The position numbers were made by a program, and so were the translations under genes. The notes beneath the pieces are model-generated. The model had not been told where the DNA came from. It was given only the letters and a program-made list of their open reading frames with translations, and did no database searches. From Bacillus sp. REN3 (GTDB lineage Bacteria; Bacillota; Bacilli; Bacillales; Cytobacillaceae): a stretch of DNA of 64,000 bases. Below, piece after piece: positions 8,412-16,517 of this stretch. The stretch covers positions 62,001 through 126,000 of the forward strand of contig NZ_JAERSD010000009.1 in NCBI RefSeq assembly GCF_017912555.1. Reading direction: 5' to 3'. How positions within the stretch are numbered: the first letter of the stretch is position 1; each line of letters begins with the position of its first letter.

Positions 8412-8821
8412 GCGACATCACCTTTGTTAGGCTGATCCGGTGTGAATGTTATTTGGAAGCGGACATCGATGCTCCCAAGGACGGATTGGATCATCCCGCA
8501 ATTTTTAATGACAAGGCCAGCAAGCTTGTCGGCCTGATGTTCCCCGAACGGTTCTTCAGACTGTACCCTTGCTGAAAAAGCAAGCTGTTCAATCTTATTG
8601 GCTTTGTCCGGATTTCTTACGGCTGAAACTTTTATATCAATTCGATTATATTCTATTCTTTTCTTTTTCAAAATATTAGCGAGCAGAGAAGAACTGCAGC
8701 CAACAAGTGAAGATACGAAAAGTTCAAATGGCCTGTAGCCCATTTCGCTGTTTGGCGAAACGGGCAGGAACCCATATTCAAGCTCGCCAATTATTTTATC
8801 ATTATAATAAGTAAATTTCAT
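8408..8821 (-). CDS. OsmC-family protein
   Basis: 137 aa, the usual size for the family. The two OsmC/Ohr redox cysteines are at LVGCSSSLLANIL and VIKNCGMIQSVLGSID; the N-terminus YRPFELFVSSLVGC matches the family. Members reduce organic hydroperoxides, and some handle sulfane-sulfur species. First gene of the osmC-membrane protein-tlpA unit; the MITE at 8850-9273 lies immediately upstream, so its promoter region is largely transposon-derived. Confidence 0.85.
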   Translation of the reverse strand: MKFTYYNDKIIGELEYGFLPVSPNSEMGYRPFELFVSSLVGCSSSLLANILKKKRIEYNRIDIKVSAVRNPDKANKIEQLAFSARVQSEEPFGEHQADKLAGLVIKNCGMIQSVLGSIDVRFQITFTPDQPNKGDVA

Positions 8822-8841
8822 TTAAATCCCGCTCCCTTTTT

Positions 8842-9281
8842 AAAAACTTGGCTCTATTAAACCTGGGTGTTGATTTCCACTCCAGGGACATGGTTTCCGC
8901 GGGACGTCAGTGGAGCTGGTCCAGCTTCAGTGCTTAGCCCGTCCGAGTCGCTTCGCTCCTGCCAATGAAGTCAAAGAGTGACTTCACTGTCAGGCCCTTC
9001 GACGGACAGGACGTCCTAGTGCCGACGTTGCCGCAGGACGCGGCGGTCTTAGTCGGCCAGCGCTTGTCGGGGCTGACCAAAGCGCTTCAGCTTCCCTATC
9101 TCCTCGGCCCTTTGCGCCTGCTGGGTCTCCACCTTGCCGCTGCATCGCGCAGGACACTGAAAGGCTCCGGCGAACTCGCCCACGCACGAAGGAAATGCAT
9201 TAGCATTTTCGAGGAGTCAGTCCCTTCCGTTCCAATCAACTCTTTTAAAAAAACATTCAGCTTTAACACAGCCAAAAACTT
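8842..9281 (+). mobile_element. MITE copy 1 (element 8850-9273, 8-bp target duplication)
   Basis: A 424-bp non-coding element running from GGCTCTATTAAACC to GCTTTAACACAGCC; its ends are imperfect inverted repeats. It is flanked by the exact 8-bp direct repeat AAAAACTT (8842-8849 and 9274-9281). About 90% or more identical by eye to copy 2 at 35373-35803. GC-rich interior with internal inverted segments (for example TGAAGTCAAAGAGTGACTTCACTG). No transposase. Orientation is assigned by similarity to copy 2. The TSD length and GGCTCTGTTA-type ends fit IS1595-, ISL3- or IS6-like mobilisers; I cannot decide which. Confidence 0.88.
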
Positions 9282-9425
9282 TATTGTCAAACGTTCCTTT
9301 TGGCCATGTTTCGGCGTGTGTTTGTAAGGCCGAAGGTCTTTGCCAGACAGCTCGGGAACCATCAACATCGAACGAAACACAGCTTTTTTTACAAAACAGT
9401 ATAGAGCGGGTTTGTTAAGAATTGA

Positions 9426-10493
9426 TTAAGATGCTGAATATAATGGGAATTTGATTGTGAAAGTATGGTCATGTCCGTTTGTAGCCAGCTCGATTTCTCC
9501 TTCGTGCGCCTCTACGATGCTTTTGGCAATCGCCAGTCCGAGACCGGCACCATCAACTTTTGTGCTTCGAGATTCCTCAAGCCGGTAGAATCTCCCAAAA
9601 ATCAAATCGCTTTTATCTGGATCGATATACATCCCTTCGTGCGTAAAGGTAATCATAAAGGATTTGCCTTCTGGCCCAGCTGCGATTCCAAGATGGCCGC
9701 CAATATCATAATCGATGATGTTCTGCAGCAGGTTGGAAAGGACTTGCTTGACTCCGTCCTTATGGCCATGGATGATCCCAGGCTTGATTTCCAGCTTAAA
9801 AGAATCAAAACGATTCGACAATTTCAGCTGGAAGGCGGCAATCGCTTCCTGAAGGACGTCTGCAATCTCCACTTCAACAAACTGCTTCTCCAAAAAATAA
9901 ACATCCTTGTTCCACGCATCCAGTTCAGATATCAAGTCGACGATCCGGGTGATCCTTCGAGATTCTTCAAGCAGGGAGGCAAACAGTTCCCTGTCACCCT
10001 TTAAGACCCCGTTTTGGAGTGCCTCCAAATAGCCGTTGATATTCGTAAGGGGTGTCCTAAGTTCGTGGGCGATATCCCGCAGCATTTCCTCCCGTCTTGC
10101 CTGTACGACCGACAGCGTTTCGGCCATGGCGTTGAAATTGGCGACCAGTTCACCAAGCTCGCCCTTTGCCGCGGTATCAATCCGCGACGGTATTTTTCCT
10201 TCCCTGATCTGGTTGGCTGCATTCGTAACTGTTTTCACCGGTTTGACTATCCGCTTCACGGAGAAGAAGTGGACGAGGCCAGCAGTGATGAAGGCGATGA
10301 AGCTCACTTTGACAAGGAATGAATTGAGCGTATCAACAAGCTGCGGACCGGTTACCTGTTCATTGTTCACAAGATAACAAGCATAGTCCTTCACTGAGAT
10401 GCCGGCTAGCAGGATGACTAGCAGGATGATTACGCTGTTCACAGCAATCAGCTTTGACAGCAATAAATTGGCCAGGGCCTTAATTCGCCGCAA
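9426..10493 (-). CDS. Sensor histidine kinase (degenerate ATP-lid G1 box)
   Basis: 355 aa, TTG start (10493) with GGGG 7 nt upstream, overlapping the response-regulator gene by 14 bp. Two transmembrane helices (about 14-34 and 62-80) flank only a short extracellular loop. HAMP follows (81-133), then HisKA with RDIAHELRTPLTNI (His143) and HATPase with N box SNLLQNIIDY and G2 box GAGLGLAIAKSI. The G1 box reads FTHEGMYID where kinases normally have D-x-G-x-G, so the usual adenine-binding Asp is absent. It pairs with the OmpR-type regulator upstream. Signal unknown; context suggests thiol or cytochrome-redox stress. Confidence 0.85.
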   Translation of the reverse strand: MRRIKALANLLLSKLIAVNSVIILLVILLAGISVKDYACYLVNNEQVTGPQLVDTLNSFLVKVSFIAFITAGLVHFFSVKRIVKPVKTVTNAANQIREGKIPSRIDTAAKGELGELVANFNAMAETLSVVQARREEMLRDIAHELRTPLTNINGYLEALQNGVLKGDRELFASLLEESRRITRIVDLISELDAWNKDVYFLEKQFVEVEIADVLQEAIAAFQLKLSNRFDSFKLEIKPGIIHGHKDGVKQVLSNLLQNIIDYDIGGHLGIAAGPEGKSFMITFTHEGMYIDPDKSDLIFGRFYRLEESRSTKVDGAGLGLAIAKSIVEAHEGEIELATNGHDHTFTIKFPLYSAS

Positions 10494-11175
10494 ATTTATA
10501 CCCCATTCCTCTTACGGTTTGAATATAGTCTTTTGGTGTCTTTTCCTTGAGTTTTTCGCGGAGGTTCTTGATGTGGACGTCGATTGTCCGTTCGGTCACA
10601 GCCTTTTCATTATGTTCGTAAATCGCATCAAGAATCTGGGTCCTTGAAAGGATTTGCCCTGGGTGCTGCATGAAAAGGTAAAGAAGTTTGAATTCAAAGG
10701 TGGTCAATTCCAAAAGTTCCCCATTCATCCTTGCCTCACCCTTGGCCGGCTTGATTGTCAGCCCGGTGAAAGACAGCTTGCCGCATCTGCTCGCTGTCCT
10801 CCTCAGTACTGCCTCGATCCGGACCATCAGTTCAGCCGGGCTGAAGGGCTTGACAACATAATCATCAGCTCCAAGCTTGAAGCCTTCAATCCTGCTTTTT
10901 TCCGATGCCTTTGCTGTCAGCATGATGACTGGCATCATGCTTTCGAGATCATTCCTGAGCCAGCTGCAGACTTCCTCGCCGCTTTTGCCTGGCAGCATCA
11001 GATCCAGCACCAGGATGCAGGGATCGTATTTCTCGATCAATTCCTGTGCATCAATCCCGTTGTCTGCTTCGATGACTTCATAGCCTTCATTTGTTAAATA
11101 AATCTTGACGAGTGTCCTGATTTTCGGATCATCCTCGACTACTAACACGCTTTTGCCGATCAGCTCTTTTTTCAC
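10480..11175 (-). CDS. OmpR/PhoB-family response regulator
   Basis: 231 aa. Receiver domain with the acidic pair EDD, phospho-acceptor Asp58 in LVLDLMLPG, and the switch Lys in VVKPFSP. C-terminal winged helix with ELTTFEFKLLYLFMQHPGQ and the recognition-helix region TIDVHIKNLREKL. GTG start; the nearest GGAG is about 13 nt away, so initiation may be weak. Lies between ccdA and the kinase gene on the minus strand and presumably regulates this redox block. Confidence 0.88.
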   Translation of the reverse strand: MKKELIGKSVLVVEDDPKIRTLVKIYLTNEGYEVIEADNGIDAQELIEKYDPCILVLDLMLPGKSGEEVCSWLRNDLESMMPVIMLTAKASEKSRIEGFKLGADDYVVKPFSPAELMVRIEAVLRRTASRCGKLSFTGLTIKPAKGEARMNGELLELTTFEFKLLYLFMQHPGQILSRTQILDAIYEHNEKAVTERTIDVHIKNLREKLKEKTPKDYIQTVRGMGYKFAAN

Positions 11176-11207
11176 GAGGCAAAATCACTCCTTTGGAACG
11201 TCAGTGC

Positions 11208-11921
11208 TTAGAAACCGAACAGACTATAGGCGGAAAGCCAGGCACTGATTTTCTGCATTTGCCCGGATAGGACGAGGAAGCCCATGCCAACCATGATCAT
11301 CCCATTCACGAATGCCAGTTTCGATAAGTACTTATTCACTTTTTTAATCGATTTCAATGAGTATGAAATCAAGAAGGAAATGATCATGAAAGGAACAGCC
11401 ATTCCCAAAGAATACGATGTCAGAAGGTACATTCCCTGGTACAGGGTGTCAGATGAGCTTGCGAGCAGGAGGATGGACGAAAGGGCAAGTCCCACACACG
11501 GTGACCAGCCGCTTGCGAATGCCATCCCGAGGAAGACTGAACTGAACATTCCTTTTGTCTTCCTTTCTGAATGGATTTTCTTTTCCATCATCAGGAATTT
11601 GATGTTAAGCAACCCTGCCATTTGCAGGCCGAAAACAATGATCAGTAAACCAGCGATCTGCATGAGAATTGTCCGATAGTTGGCGAATACTTGCCCCAGG
11701 AAGGAAGCGGATGCTCCCATGATGATGAAAATCAGGCTAAATCCGATGATGAATCCCGAAGATCGGGTGAAGAGCGTCCGCCTATCAACCATGACTTGGG
11801 AGTTCTCGATTTTCCCGCCAGTCAGGTGCGTGACATAGGCTGGGAGCAATGGAAAGACACAGGGTGAAAAAAAAGACAATATGCCGGCTGCGAAAGCAAA
11901 AAATAATCCTATTTCAGTCAT
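11208..11921 (-). CDS. ccdA: CcdA-type cytochrome c biogenesis membrane protein
   Basis: 237 aa, six transmembrane helices. The two conserved redox Cys-Pro motifs are FFSPCVFPLLPAY (Cys21) and SGWSPCVGLALSS, the pair that carries electrons from cytoplasmic thioredoxin to extracytoplasmic thiol proteins. Natural partner for the TlpA/ResA-like protein encoded at 7204 and for maturation of the c-type cytochromes encoded at 13-16.5 kb. Thirty-two bp separate it from the response-regulator gene downstream. Confidence 0.9.
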   Translation of the reverse strand: MTEIGLFFAFAAGILSFFSPCVFPLLPAYVTHLTGGKIENSQVMVDRRTLFTRSSGFIIGFSLIFIIMGASASFLGQVFANYRTILMQIAGLLIIVFGLQMAGLLNIKFLMMEKKIHSERKTKGMFSSVFLGMAFASGWSPCVGLALSSILLLASSSDTLYQGMYLLTSYSLGMAVPFMIISFLISYSLKSIKKVNKYLSKLAFVNGMIMVGMGFLVLSGQMQKISAWLSAYSLFGF

Positions 11922-12091
11922 ATCTATATAACACTCCTTTTCTGTTTCTTATCATCCAATGCAAATGTTAAGGAATGATTAAGAAGAAAGAGTCTCGTCC
12001 ATACCCTTATAGGTTTAAGATATAGAGTATTGCAAAGTGAAATCAAGTATCCTGCTTTTAGACTCCTAATTGCCAGTATACTGTTATCCGG
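11922..12091. other. Intergenic region upstream of ccdA
   Basis: Presumed promoter region for the minus-strand ccdA unit. I see no clear operator or ORF in it. Confidence 0.4.
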
Positions 12092-12122
12092 AAAAAAATA
12101 AAACCTGGGATGGAATCCCAGG
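12092..12122 (-). terminator. Terminator after small membrane protein gene
   Basis: On the minus strand: CCTGGGA, loop TTCCA, TCCCAGG, then TTTTATTTTTTT. Confidence 0.85.
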
Positions 12123-12173
12123 CTTCAGCCAGATTACGCACTTATCTTTTAACCCAGTATGGTATAATGCAAA

Positions 12174-12356
12174 TTAATTGAGGTTTTTCCTTATACCGAA
12201 ATAAGTGAATAAAGAAACAGTGGCCAAAATGGCCAATGACGCGATTTCGAATGGAATATCGCGTATAGTGATCGATTCATCTTTCGTAAAGTACATCAAG
12301 CCAAACAGAAAGACAGACAGTACAATTACAGTGACCGCGACATCTAATTTTTTCAT
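12174..12356 (-). CDS. Small membrane protein, 60 aa
   Basis: Two transmembrane helices (about 4-24 and 36-55) around a short loop FTKDESITIRDIPFE. ATG 12356 is preferred because GGAG lies 9 nt upstream; a GTG three codons earlier overlaps that site. Has its own terminator. Divergent from the LysR gene with only about 40 bp between, so the two may share regulation. Function not recognised. Confidence 0.65.
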   Translation of the reverse strand: MKKLDVAVTVIVLSVFLFGLMYFTKDESITIRDIPFEIASLAILATVSLFTYFGIRKNLN

Positions 12357-12397
12357 TTTATTCACTCCAATCTATCAAAGTAAGGGGTGTGATTCTT

Positions 12398-13300
12398 TTG
12401 AACCTTGAACATTTAAAAACCTTCATCGCAGCTGCAAAATATGAAAGCTTCTCCCAGGCGGGCAAGATGCTCAATTTGTCCCAGCCAGCTGTCAGCCATC
12501 AAATCAGCCAGCTGGAGGCATATTATAACAAGCAGCTTTTCATCAGGGAAAAGCGCGGAATCACCTTGTCGGATGCGGGGAAAACCCTCTGTGAATATGG
12601 CCAGCAGCTGCTTGCCTTGAACGATAAGATGGAGAACGTCCTTGCAGAAGGAGATAAGACACAGACAATCAAAATCGGATGCAGCAATACGATCGGGGAA
12701 TGCCTGATTTCAAAATTGGTCCAGGATTTCATAAAATTGAACCCCGATATTTCAAGCAGCCAGATGCGCATCACCATCGGTACATCCATGGACATCACCG
12801 ACTTGCTCTATGCATCGGAAATCGACCTTGCCCTTGTGGAAGGGCAGGCAGGCCGTTATAGCTTTGTAACAAACGAGTTTTATAATGACACGCTCGTCCT
12901 TGGCGTGTCGCCTCAGCTGCGGTTCAATCCTCAGGACCAGGAACCGGAGAAACTGCAGGAATTGACATGGCTGATCCGGGAACCAGGCTGTGCGATGAGG
13001 CAGGCAACACTTGATTTATGGAAAGGGCTCGGTTTCGAGCCCAAATCCATCCTTGTCTATAACAGCAATACGTTAATAAAAGAAGGTGTGAAGAACGGCC
13101 TCGGTGTTGCTCTTTTTTCCAAGCTCGCCATCTGCCCGGAAGTGAAGTCTGGCCAGATCCGGATCAGTAAATTTAAAGACAGGGATCGTTTCCGTCCTTT
13201 TTATTTGTCAAGAAAGGAAAAGCAGTACAAATCGCGACTTCAGGAGCGGTTCTGGGAGTACCTGATAGAGCTGGATGGAAACCCCGAGGCTTCCTGTTAG
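12398..13300 (+). CDS. LysR-family transcriptional regulator
   Basis: 300 aa from TTG 12398; AAGGGG is well placed for it and too close to the alternative GTG at 12389. N-terminal winged HTH (residues 1-60) with the classic FIAAAKYESFSQAGKMLNLSQPAVSHQISQLE; C-terminal periplasmic-binding-like effector domain from about 90. LysR proteins often regulate a divergent neighbour, here the 60-aa membrane protein. It is also convergent with the oxidase cluster. Effector not predictable. Confidence 0.88.
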   Translation: MNLEHLKTFIAAAKYESFSQAGKMLNLSQPAVSHQISQLEAYYNKQLFIREKRGITLSDAGKTLCEYGQQLLALNDKMENVLAEGDKTQTIKIGCSNTIGECLISKLVQDFIKLNPDISSSQMRITIGTSMDITDLLYASEIDLALVEGQAGRYSFVTNEFYNDTLVLGVSPQLRFNPQDQEPEKLQELTWLIREPGCAMRQATLDLWKGLGFEPKSILVYNSNTLIKEGVKNGLGVALFSKLAICPEVKSGQIRISKFKDRDRFRPFYLSRKEKQYKSRLQERFWEYLIELDGNPEASC

Positions 13301-13314
13301 CAATTGGACTCCAT

Positions 13315-14898
13315 TTATTCCTTTTCTGTCTTTCCAGCCAGTTCTGCCTCCAGCTCCGTCTGGATCTCGAGAGAGGTATGCTGTTCAGATGCCAGATAAT
13401 CAATGATTTTTTTCTTGTCTTCATCGGTCATTTTCGCACCGTTCCCAGCCATCCTGTCGACAACCGGAGTCCATTGCTCCGCTCCCTTGCTCGTGTTTCT
13501 CATGATCCGGCCAATATCGTGGCATTGAAGGCAAGTATTGAGGAAAGCTTCTTCGTTTTCATTGCGGGGCTTCGGGAACACCAGAGTCGATGCTTTCTCA
13601 ATCTTTTTCTCTTCTTCTTCATTCTTTTTCTGGTAAGTTAGCAGCTGCTCCTTTGGTACATTGGTTTTCAGGGCAATGCCGTTCGGATTGAGTCCGACAG
13701 GAATCGTTTGCCTGAAATCGCGCTTTTTCGTCAGATCAATTTTTGTAAGTGACTTTTCTCCCCAGTTTGAGCCGAACATCATGCTTCCATCCGGGCTCCA
13801 GGAAAGCCAGTGGATATTTTGGACTCCCCAGATCTTGCGGACGATTTTATAATTGTCTTTTGGGTCGAGGACTGTCAGGTAACCAGCGCCGTTTTGCGAA
13901 GTATACCAGTATCCGTCTGGGCCAAGATAGGCAATATTCGTCCCAGCCCCAGTTTTCACAGTCTTGATCAACTGCAGCCTCTCCGTATCGATGATGGAAA
14001 TCGAACCATCGGATCGGTTCCCTGTTGCAAGATCATGTGTTTCACCCATGAAGCTGAGGTTGACTGGTTTTGGGATGTCACCGATTTTCTTCAGGAGCTT
14101 TTCGGTCCTGGCATCATAGATGGCCACTTCATTATCTGCTGTGTTGGCGACAGCGACATATTTCCCGTCATTGGACATATCGAGGCCCGAGCCCGTTCCT
14201 TTGCCGTAGTCTGTCTTTGTCCTTTCGAGGTGCCTCATTTCTCCTGAATCAATATCGATCACAGTAATATACGGTTCCGCCTGCAAGCTGACGAAAAGCT
14301 TTTTCCCATCCGGCGTTACATTCAAATCCCGCGGCTTCTTTCCGACATTCTTGAAGACCTTGGTGAGCTTTGCTGTATTGGCATCGATCACTCCTACTGC
14401 TCCCACTCCATTCAATGAAACGAAAGCGTGCTTGCCGTCCCTTGAAAAAGTAAGATGCTGAGGGGCGGGCGCCTTATCGAAACCTGGGAAGTCAATTGAA
14501 TGGGATTCGAGCGTTTCCAGATTGATCGCCAGGACACTCGTTCCATACCGTTGTGTCGCAAAGGCCCATGTCTGTTCCTTGTTCACATGGATATGGTGGG
14601 GTGTACCAGCGCTTTGGAAGTATTTTACGGGGTTCCCTGTCTTAATGTCCGCGATGGTAATACCGTTGCTGACTTCGTTCGCAGACAGGATCCAGCCTTC
14701 TCCATCCCAATCGGTGTTTGTATCGGCATTCCCGTTAGGCTGGTCCTTCCACCAGTTGGATGAATAATCCCTATCCAGCTCCGGGACCTCTTTTTTATTG
14801 ACATCCTCTACGGACGCTTCCTTAACCGCTGCCTCCGAGCAGGCTGAGAGCGACATCGAGAGGGCGGCAAAAGCTGCAAGTTTCAAGAATTTTTTCAT
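13315..14898 (-). CDS. Lipoprotein with cytochrome d1-like/YVTN beta-propeller and C-terminal cytochrome c
   Basis: 527 aa. Lipobox LSACS near residue 20, then a seven- to eight-bladed propeller of YVTN/d1 type with repeats such as HAFVSLNGVGAVGVIDANT, KLFVSLQAEPYITVIDIDSG and YVAVANTADNEVAIYDA. A charged linker leads to a mono-haem cytochrome c domain with CLQCH (about 456-460). The domain order is reversed relative to cytochrome cd1 nitrite reductase NirS. Located last in the cbb3-oxidase cluster on the same strand. It could be an extracellular electron carrier or reductase; haem d1 binding is not shown, and no nirDEFGHJL genes are in the window. Confidence 0.75.
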   Translation of the reverse strand: MKKFLKLAAFAALSMSLSACSEAAVKEASVEDVNKKEVPELDRDYSSNWWKDQPNGNADTNTDWDGEGWILSANEVSNGITIADIKTGNPVKYFQSAGTPHHIHVNKEQTWAFATQRYGTSVLAINLETLESHSIDFPGFDKAPAPQHLTFSRDGKHAFVSLNGVGAVGVIDANTAKLTKVFKNVGKKPRDLNVTPDGKKLFVSLQAEPYITVIDIDSGEMRHLERTKTDYGKGTGSGLDMSNDGKYVAVANTADNEVAIYDARTEKLLKKIGDIPKPVNLSFMGETHDLATGNRSDGSISIIDTERLQLIKTVKTGAGTNIAYLGPDGYWYTSQNGAGYLTVLDPKDNYKIVRKIWGVQNIHWLSWSPDGSMMFGSNWGEKSLTKIDLTKKRDFRQTIPVGLNPNGIALKTNVPKEQLLTYQKKNEEEEKKIEKASTLVFPKPRNENEEAFLNTCLQCHDIGRIMRNTSKGAEQWTPVVDRMAGNGAKMTDEDKKKIIDYLASEQHTSLEIQTELEAELAGKTEKE

Positions 14899-14929
14899 TA
14901 TGTACTCACCTCACTTATGTTTTTTCTTT

Positions 14930-15541
14930 TTAGAACCATCCGACAAGCAAGACGAGGACAAGGCCAGCAGTTGTGCCCCATGTAATCCAAATGCCTGGAT
15001 GGGTCAGCCACCTGGCTTTGTCATCGACAGTGGAAATGCCTTGGGCCAATCCGTATGGACATACCTTGCAGAACGAATTTCTTGCCTTGTAAGAAAGGGC
15101 TGTATAAATCACAGCAACTGAAGTTACCAGGAAGAAATATTTATTCATAACGAAGTTCATCAATGATGCCCCGATGGTCAAGGGATCGTAAAAGAAACTG
15201 ACTGTAGAGTAGGCCATGAAGAGGCTGACCACAGCACTCAGGATGAAGGTAAGCGCCTTTCCTTTGCCTCCGGATTTTGCTTCAATCTTGTTCAGCAGCA
15301 TGCTGAAGGTATTATGCGGGCATGCGTATTGGCAAAATGCCCGGTAGATTATCATGGCAATGGATAAGAATGCCATCAGGAACAGGAACAGGAAGACGAA
15401 AAATAAATAACCAGCCTCATAGCTTAATTGGAAGCCGAACAAGAATAACTTTTCATTATCGATGTCCATCCTGAACCCATTCCAGAATGGAAGAGTAAAA
15501 ATAAAGATGAAAAATGCCCACCTGATTACATGCTTTGCCAC
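14930..15541 (-). CDS. CcoG/NapH-like 4Fe-4S membrane protein (short form)
   Basis: 203 aa with about five transmembrane helices. Two cysteine motifs, FCQYACPHNTF (residues about 68-78) and FCKVCPYGLAQG (about 157-168), resemble the paired Cys clusters of CcoG/FixG/RdxA and NapH/NosR proteins. The C-terminal ferredoxin-like domain of standard CcoG is missing. CcoG reduces Cu(II) to Cu(I) for CcoN copper-site assembly; that role fits here, though an electron-transfer role is also possible. Thirty-one bp upstream of the propeller lipoprotein gene. Confidence 0.75.
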   Translation of the reverse strand: MAKHVIRWAFFIFIFTLPFWNGFRMDIDNEKLFLFGFQLSYEAGYLFFVFLFLFLMAFLSIAMIIYRAFCQYACPHNTFSMLLNKIEAKSGGKGKALTFILSAVVSLFMAYSTVSFFYDPLTIGASLMNFVMNKYFFLVTSVAVIYTALSYKARNSFCKVCPYGLAQGISTVDDKARWLTHPGIWITWGTTAGLVLVLLVGWF

Positions 15542-15556
15542 TGCTATCCCTCCTTT

Positions 15557-15934
15557 TTATCTGTAATCCTCCAAATATTCATAGACCATGTCGATTTCTT
15601 TTTCAGAATAAAGCTGGCCGATTGCCGGCATTGTATTCCGGCCATGCTTGATGACATTCTTGATGTCATCCTCCTTGAGCCTGTCCGTGACTCCCTTTAG
15701 ATCAGGAGCGGCTCCAGTTGCATGGCAGTTCAGGCATGTACCTTCAAAAATGAGCTCTCCTTTGTTGTCCTGTGGAGCGGCAGCAGGCTCCACAGCCAAT
15801 TTTCCGGGCATGAAGAGGGCGTATCCGACCGCCCAGATGGCCACGACATAAAATACGATCACCAAGAGCTTTGGCACTTTATTATGTTCAACCTTGATAT
15901 CGGAGATGATATCCGCCTCTTTACGGTCTTTCAT
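15557..15934 (-). CDS. CcoP-like mono-haem cytochrome c, membrane anchored
   Basis: 125 aa. Cytoplasmic N-terminus, one transmembrane helix (about 21-43), an Ala/Pro linker and a class-I cytochrome c domain with GTCLNCH (67-71) and the distal Met in NTMPAIG. Position after ccoO suggests the CcoP/FixP subunit, but it has one haem site where proteobacterial CcoP has two. It should sit on the outside face and pass electrons to CcoO/CcoN. Confidence 0.8.
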   Translation of the reverse strand: MKDRKEADIISDIKVEHNKVPKLLVIVFYVVAIWAVGYALFMPGKLAVEPAAAPQDNKGELIFEGTCLNCHATGAAPDLKGVTDRLKEDDIKNVIKHGRNTMPAIGQLYSEKEIDMVYEYLEDYR

Positions 15935-15983
15935 CTTAATCCACCTGCCTTTGCTGTCTCATTTTTTTACAGAAAGATATTTC

Positions 15984-16502
15984 TTAGTGCTGTTCTTTTT
16001 TGCTTTCTTTGAGTCTTTCCTCTGTTGGCTTCAGGCTCATCAAGTAAGCGACGAGATCGTCTAACTCCTGGTCGGAAAGGTAATCAAAAGAAGGCATGAT
16101 CGATCCCGGGCTTGTCGATTGTGGATCGATCAAGTGCTGGCGCTGCCAGTCTTCATTGTATTTCAGACCGACCCACATTAGATCGGGACCAGTGCGATTG
16201 GACCCCAGTAAATGTGGCAAGTCGTATTTATAATCTCCACCCTGTGAGACAGGGCCAAGGTTTTGGTTCTGGTCAGCTGGCAGCGACCTTACGAATTGAG
16301 TGTGGCAGGTCTGGCAGCCATTTTGGATATAAACTTCACGGCCTCTTGCCTCCGGAGAATTTTCCGGATAGTTGCGCAGCTCGCCGCTGGCGGTCGCAGA
16401 GTTGATTTCCCGATCGAAAAGGGGAAGGATGACCGTACCCGCGACGCCAAAAGTCCATAAAATTAAAGCAACGATCAATACGGATGATGGTTTGCGTTCC
16501 AA
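15984..16502 (-). CDS. ccoO: cbb3-type cytochrome c oxidase subunit II (CcoO/FixO)
   Basis: 172 aa. One N-terminal transmembrane helix (7-28), then a cytochrome c domain with the CcoO signature GREVYIQNGCQTCHTQFVR (haem Cys63, Cys66, His67) and downstream TGPDLMWVG and SIMPSFDYL, which supplies the Met ligand. Shorter than proteobacterial CcoO (about 200 aa). Fifteen bp after ccoN on the same strand. Confidence 0.9.
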   Translation of the reverse strand: MERKPSSVLIVALILWTFGVAGTVILPLFDREINSATASGELRNYPENSPEARGREVYIQNGCQTCHTQFVRSLPADQNQNLGPVSQGGDYKYDLPHLLGSNRTGPDLMWVGLKYNEDWQRQHLIDPQSTSPGSIMPSFDYLSDQELDDLVAYLMSLKPTEERLKESKKEQH

Positions 16503-16517
16503 CGTATTCCCTCCTTA

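Noticed and set aside
8965-9327. Open frames of 65-120 codons inside MITE copy 1, with counterparts in copy 2 (35494-35796)
   Set aside because: They exist on both strands, lack ribosome binding sites and are shared only because the repeat DNA is shared; the Pro/Arg/Ala-rich translations reflect GC-rich repeat sequence.
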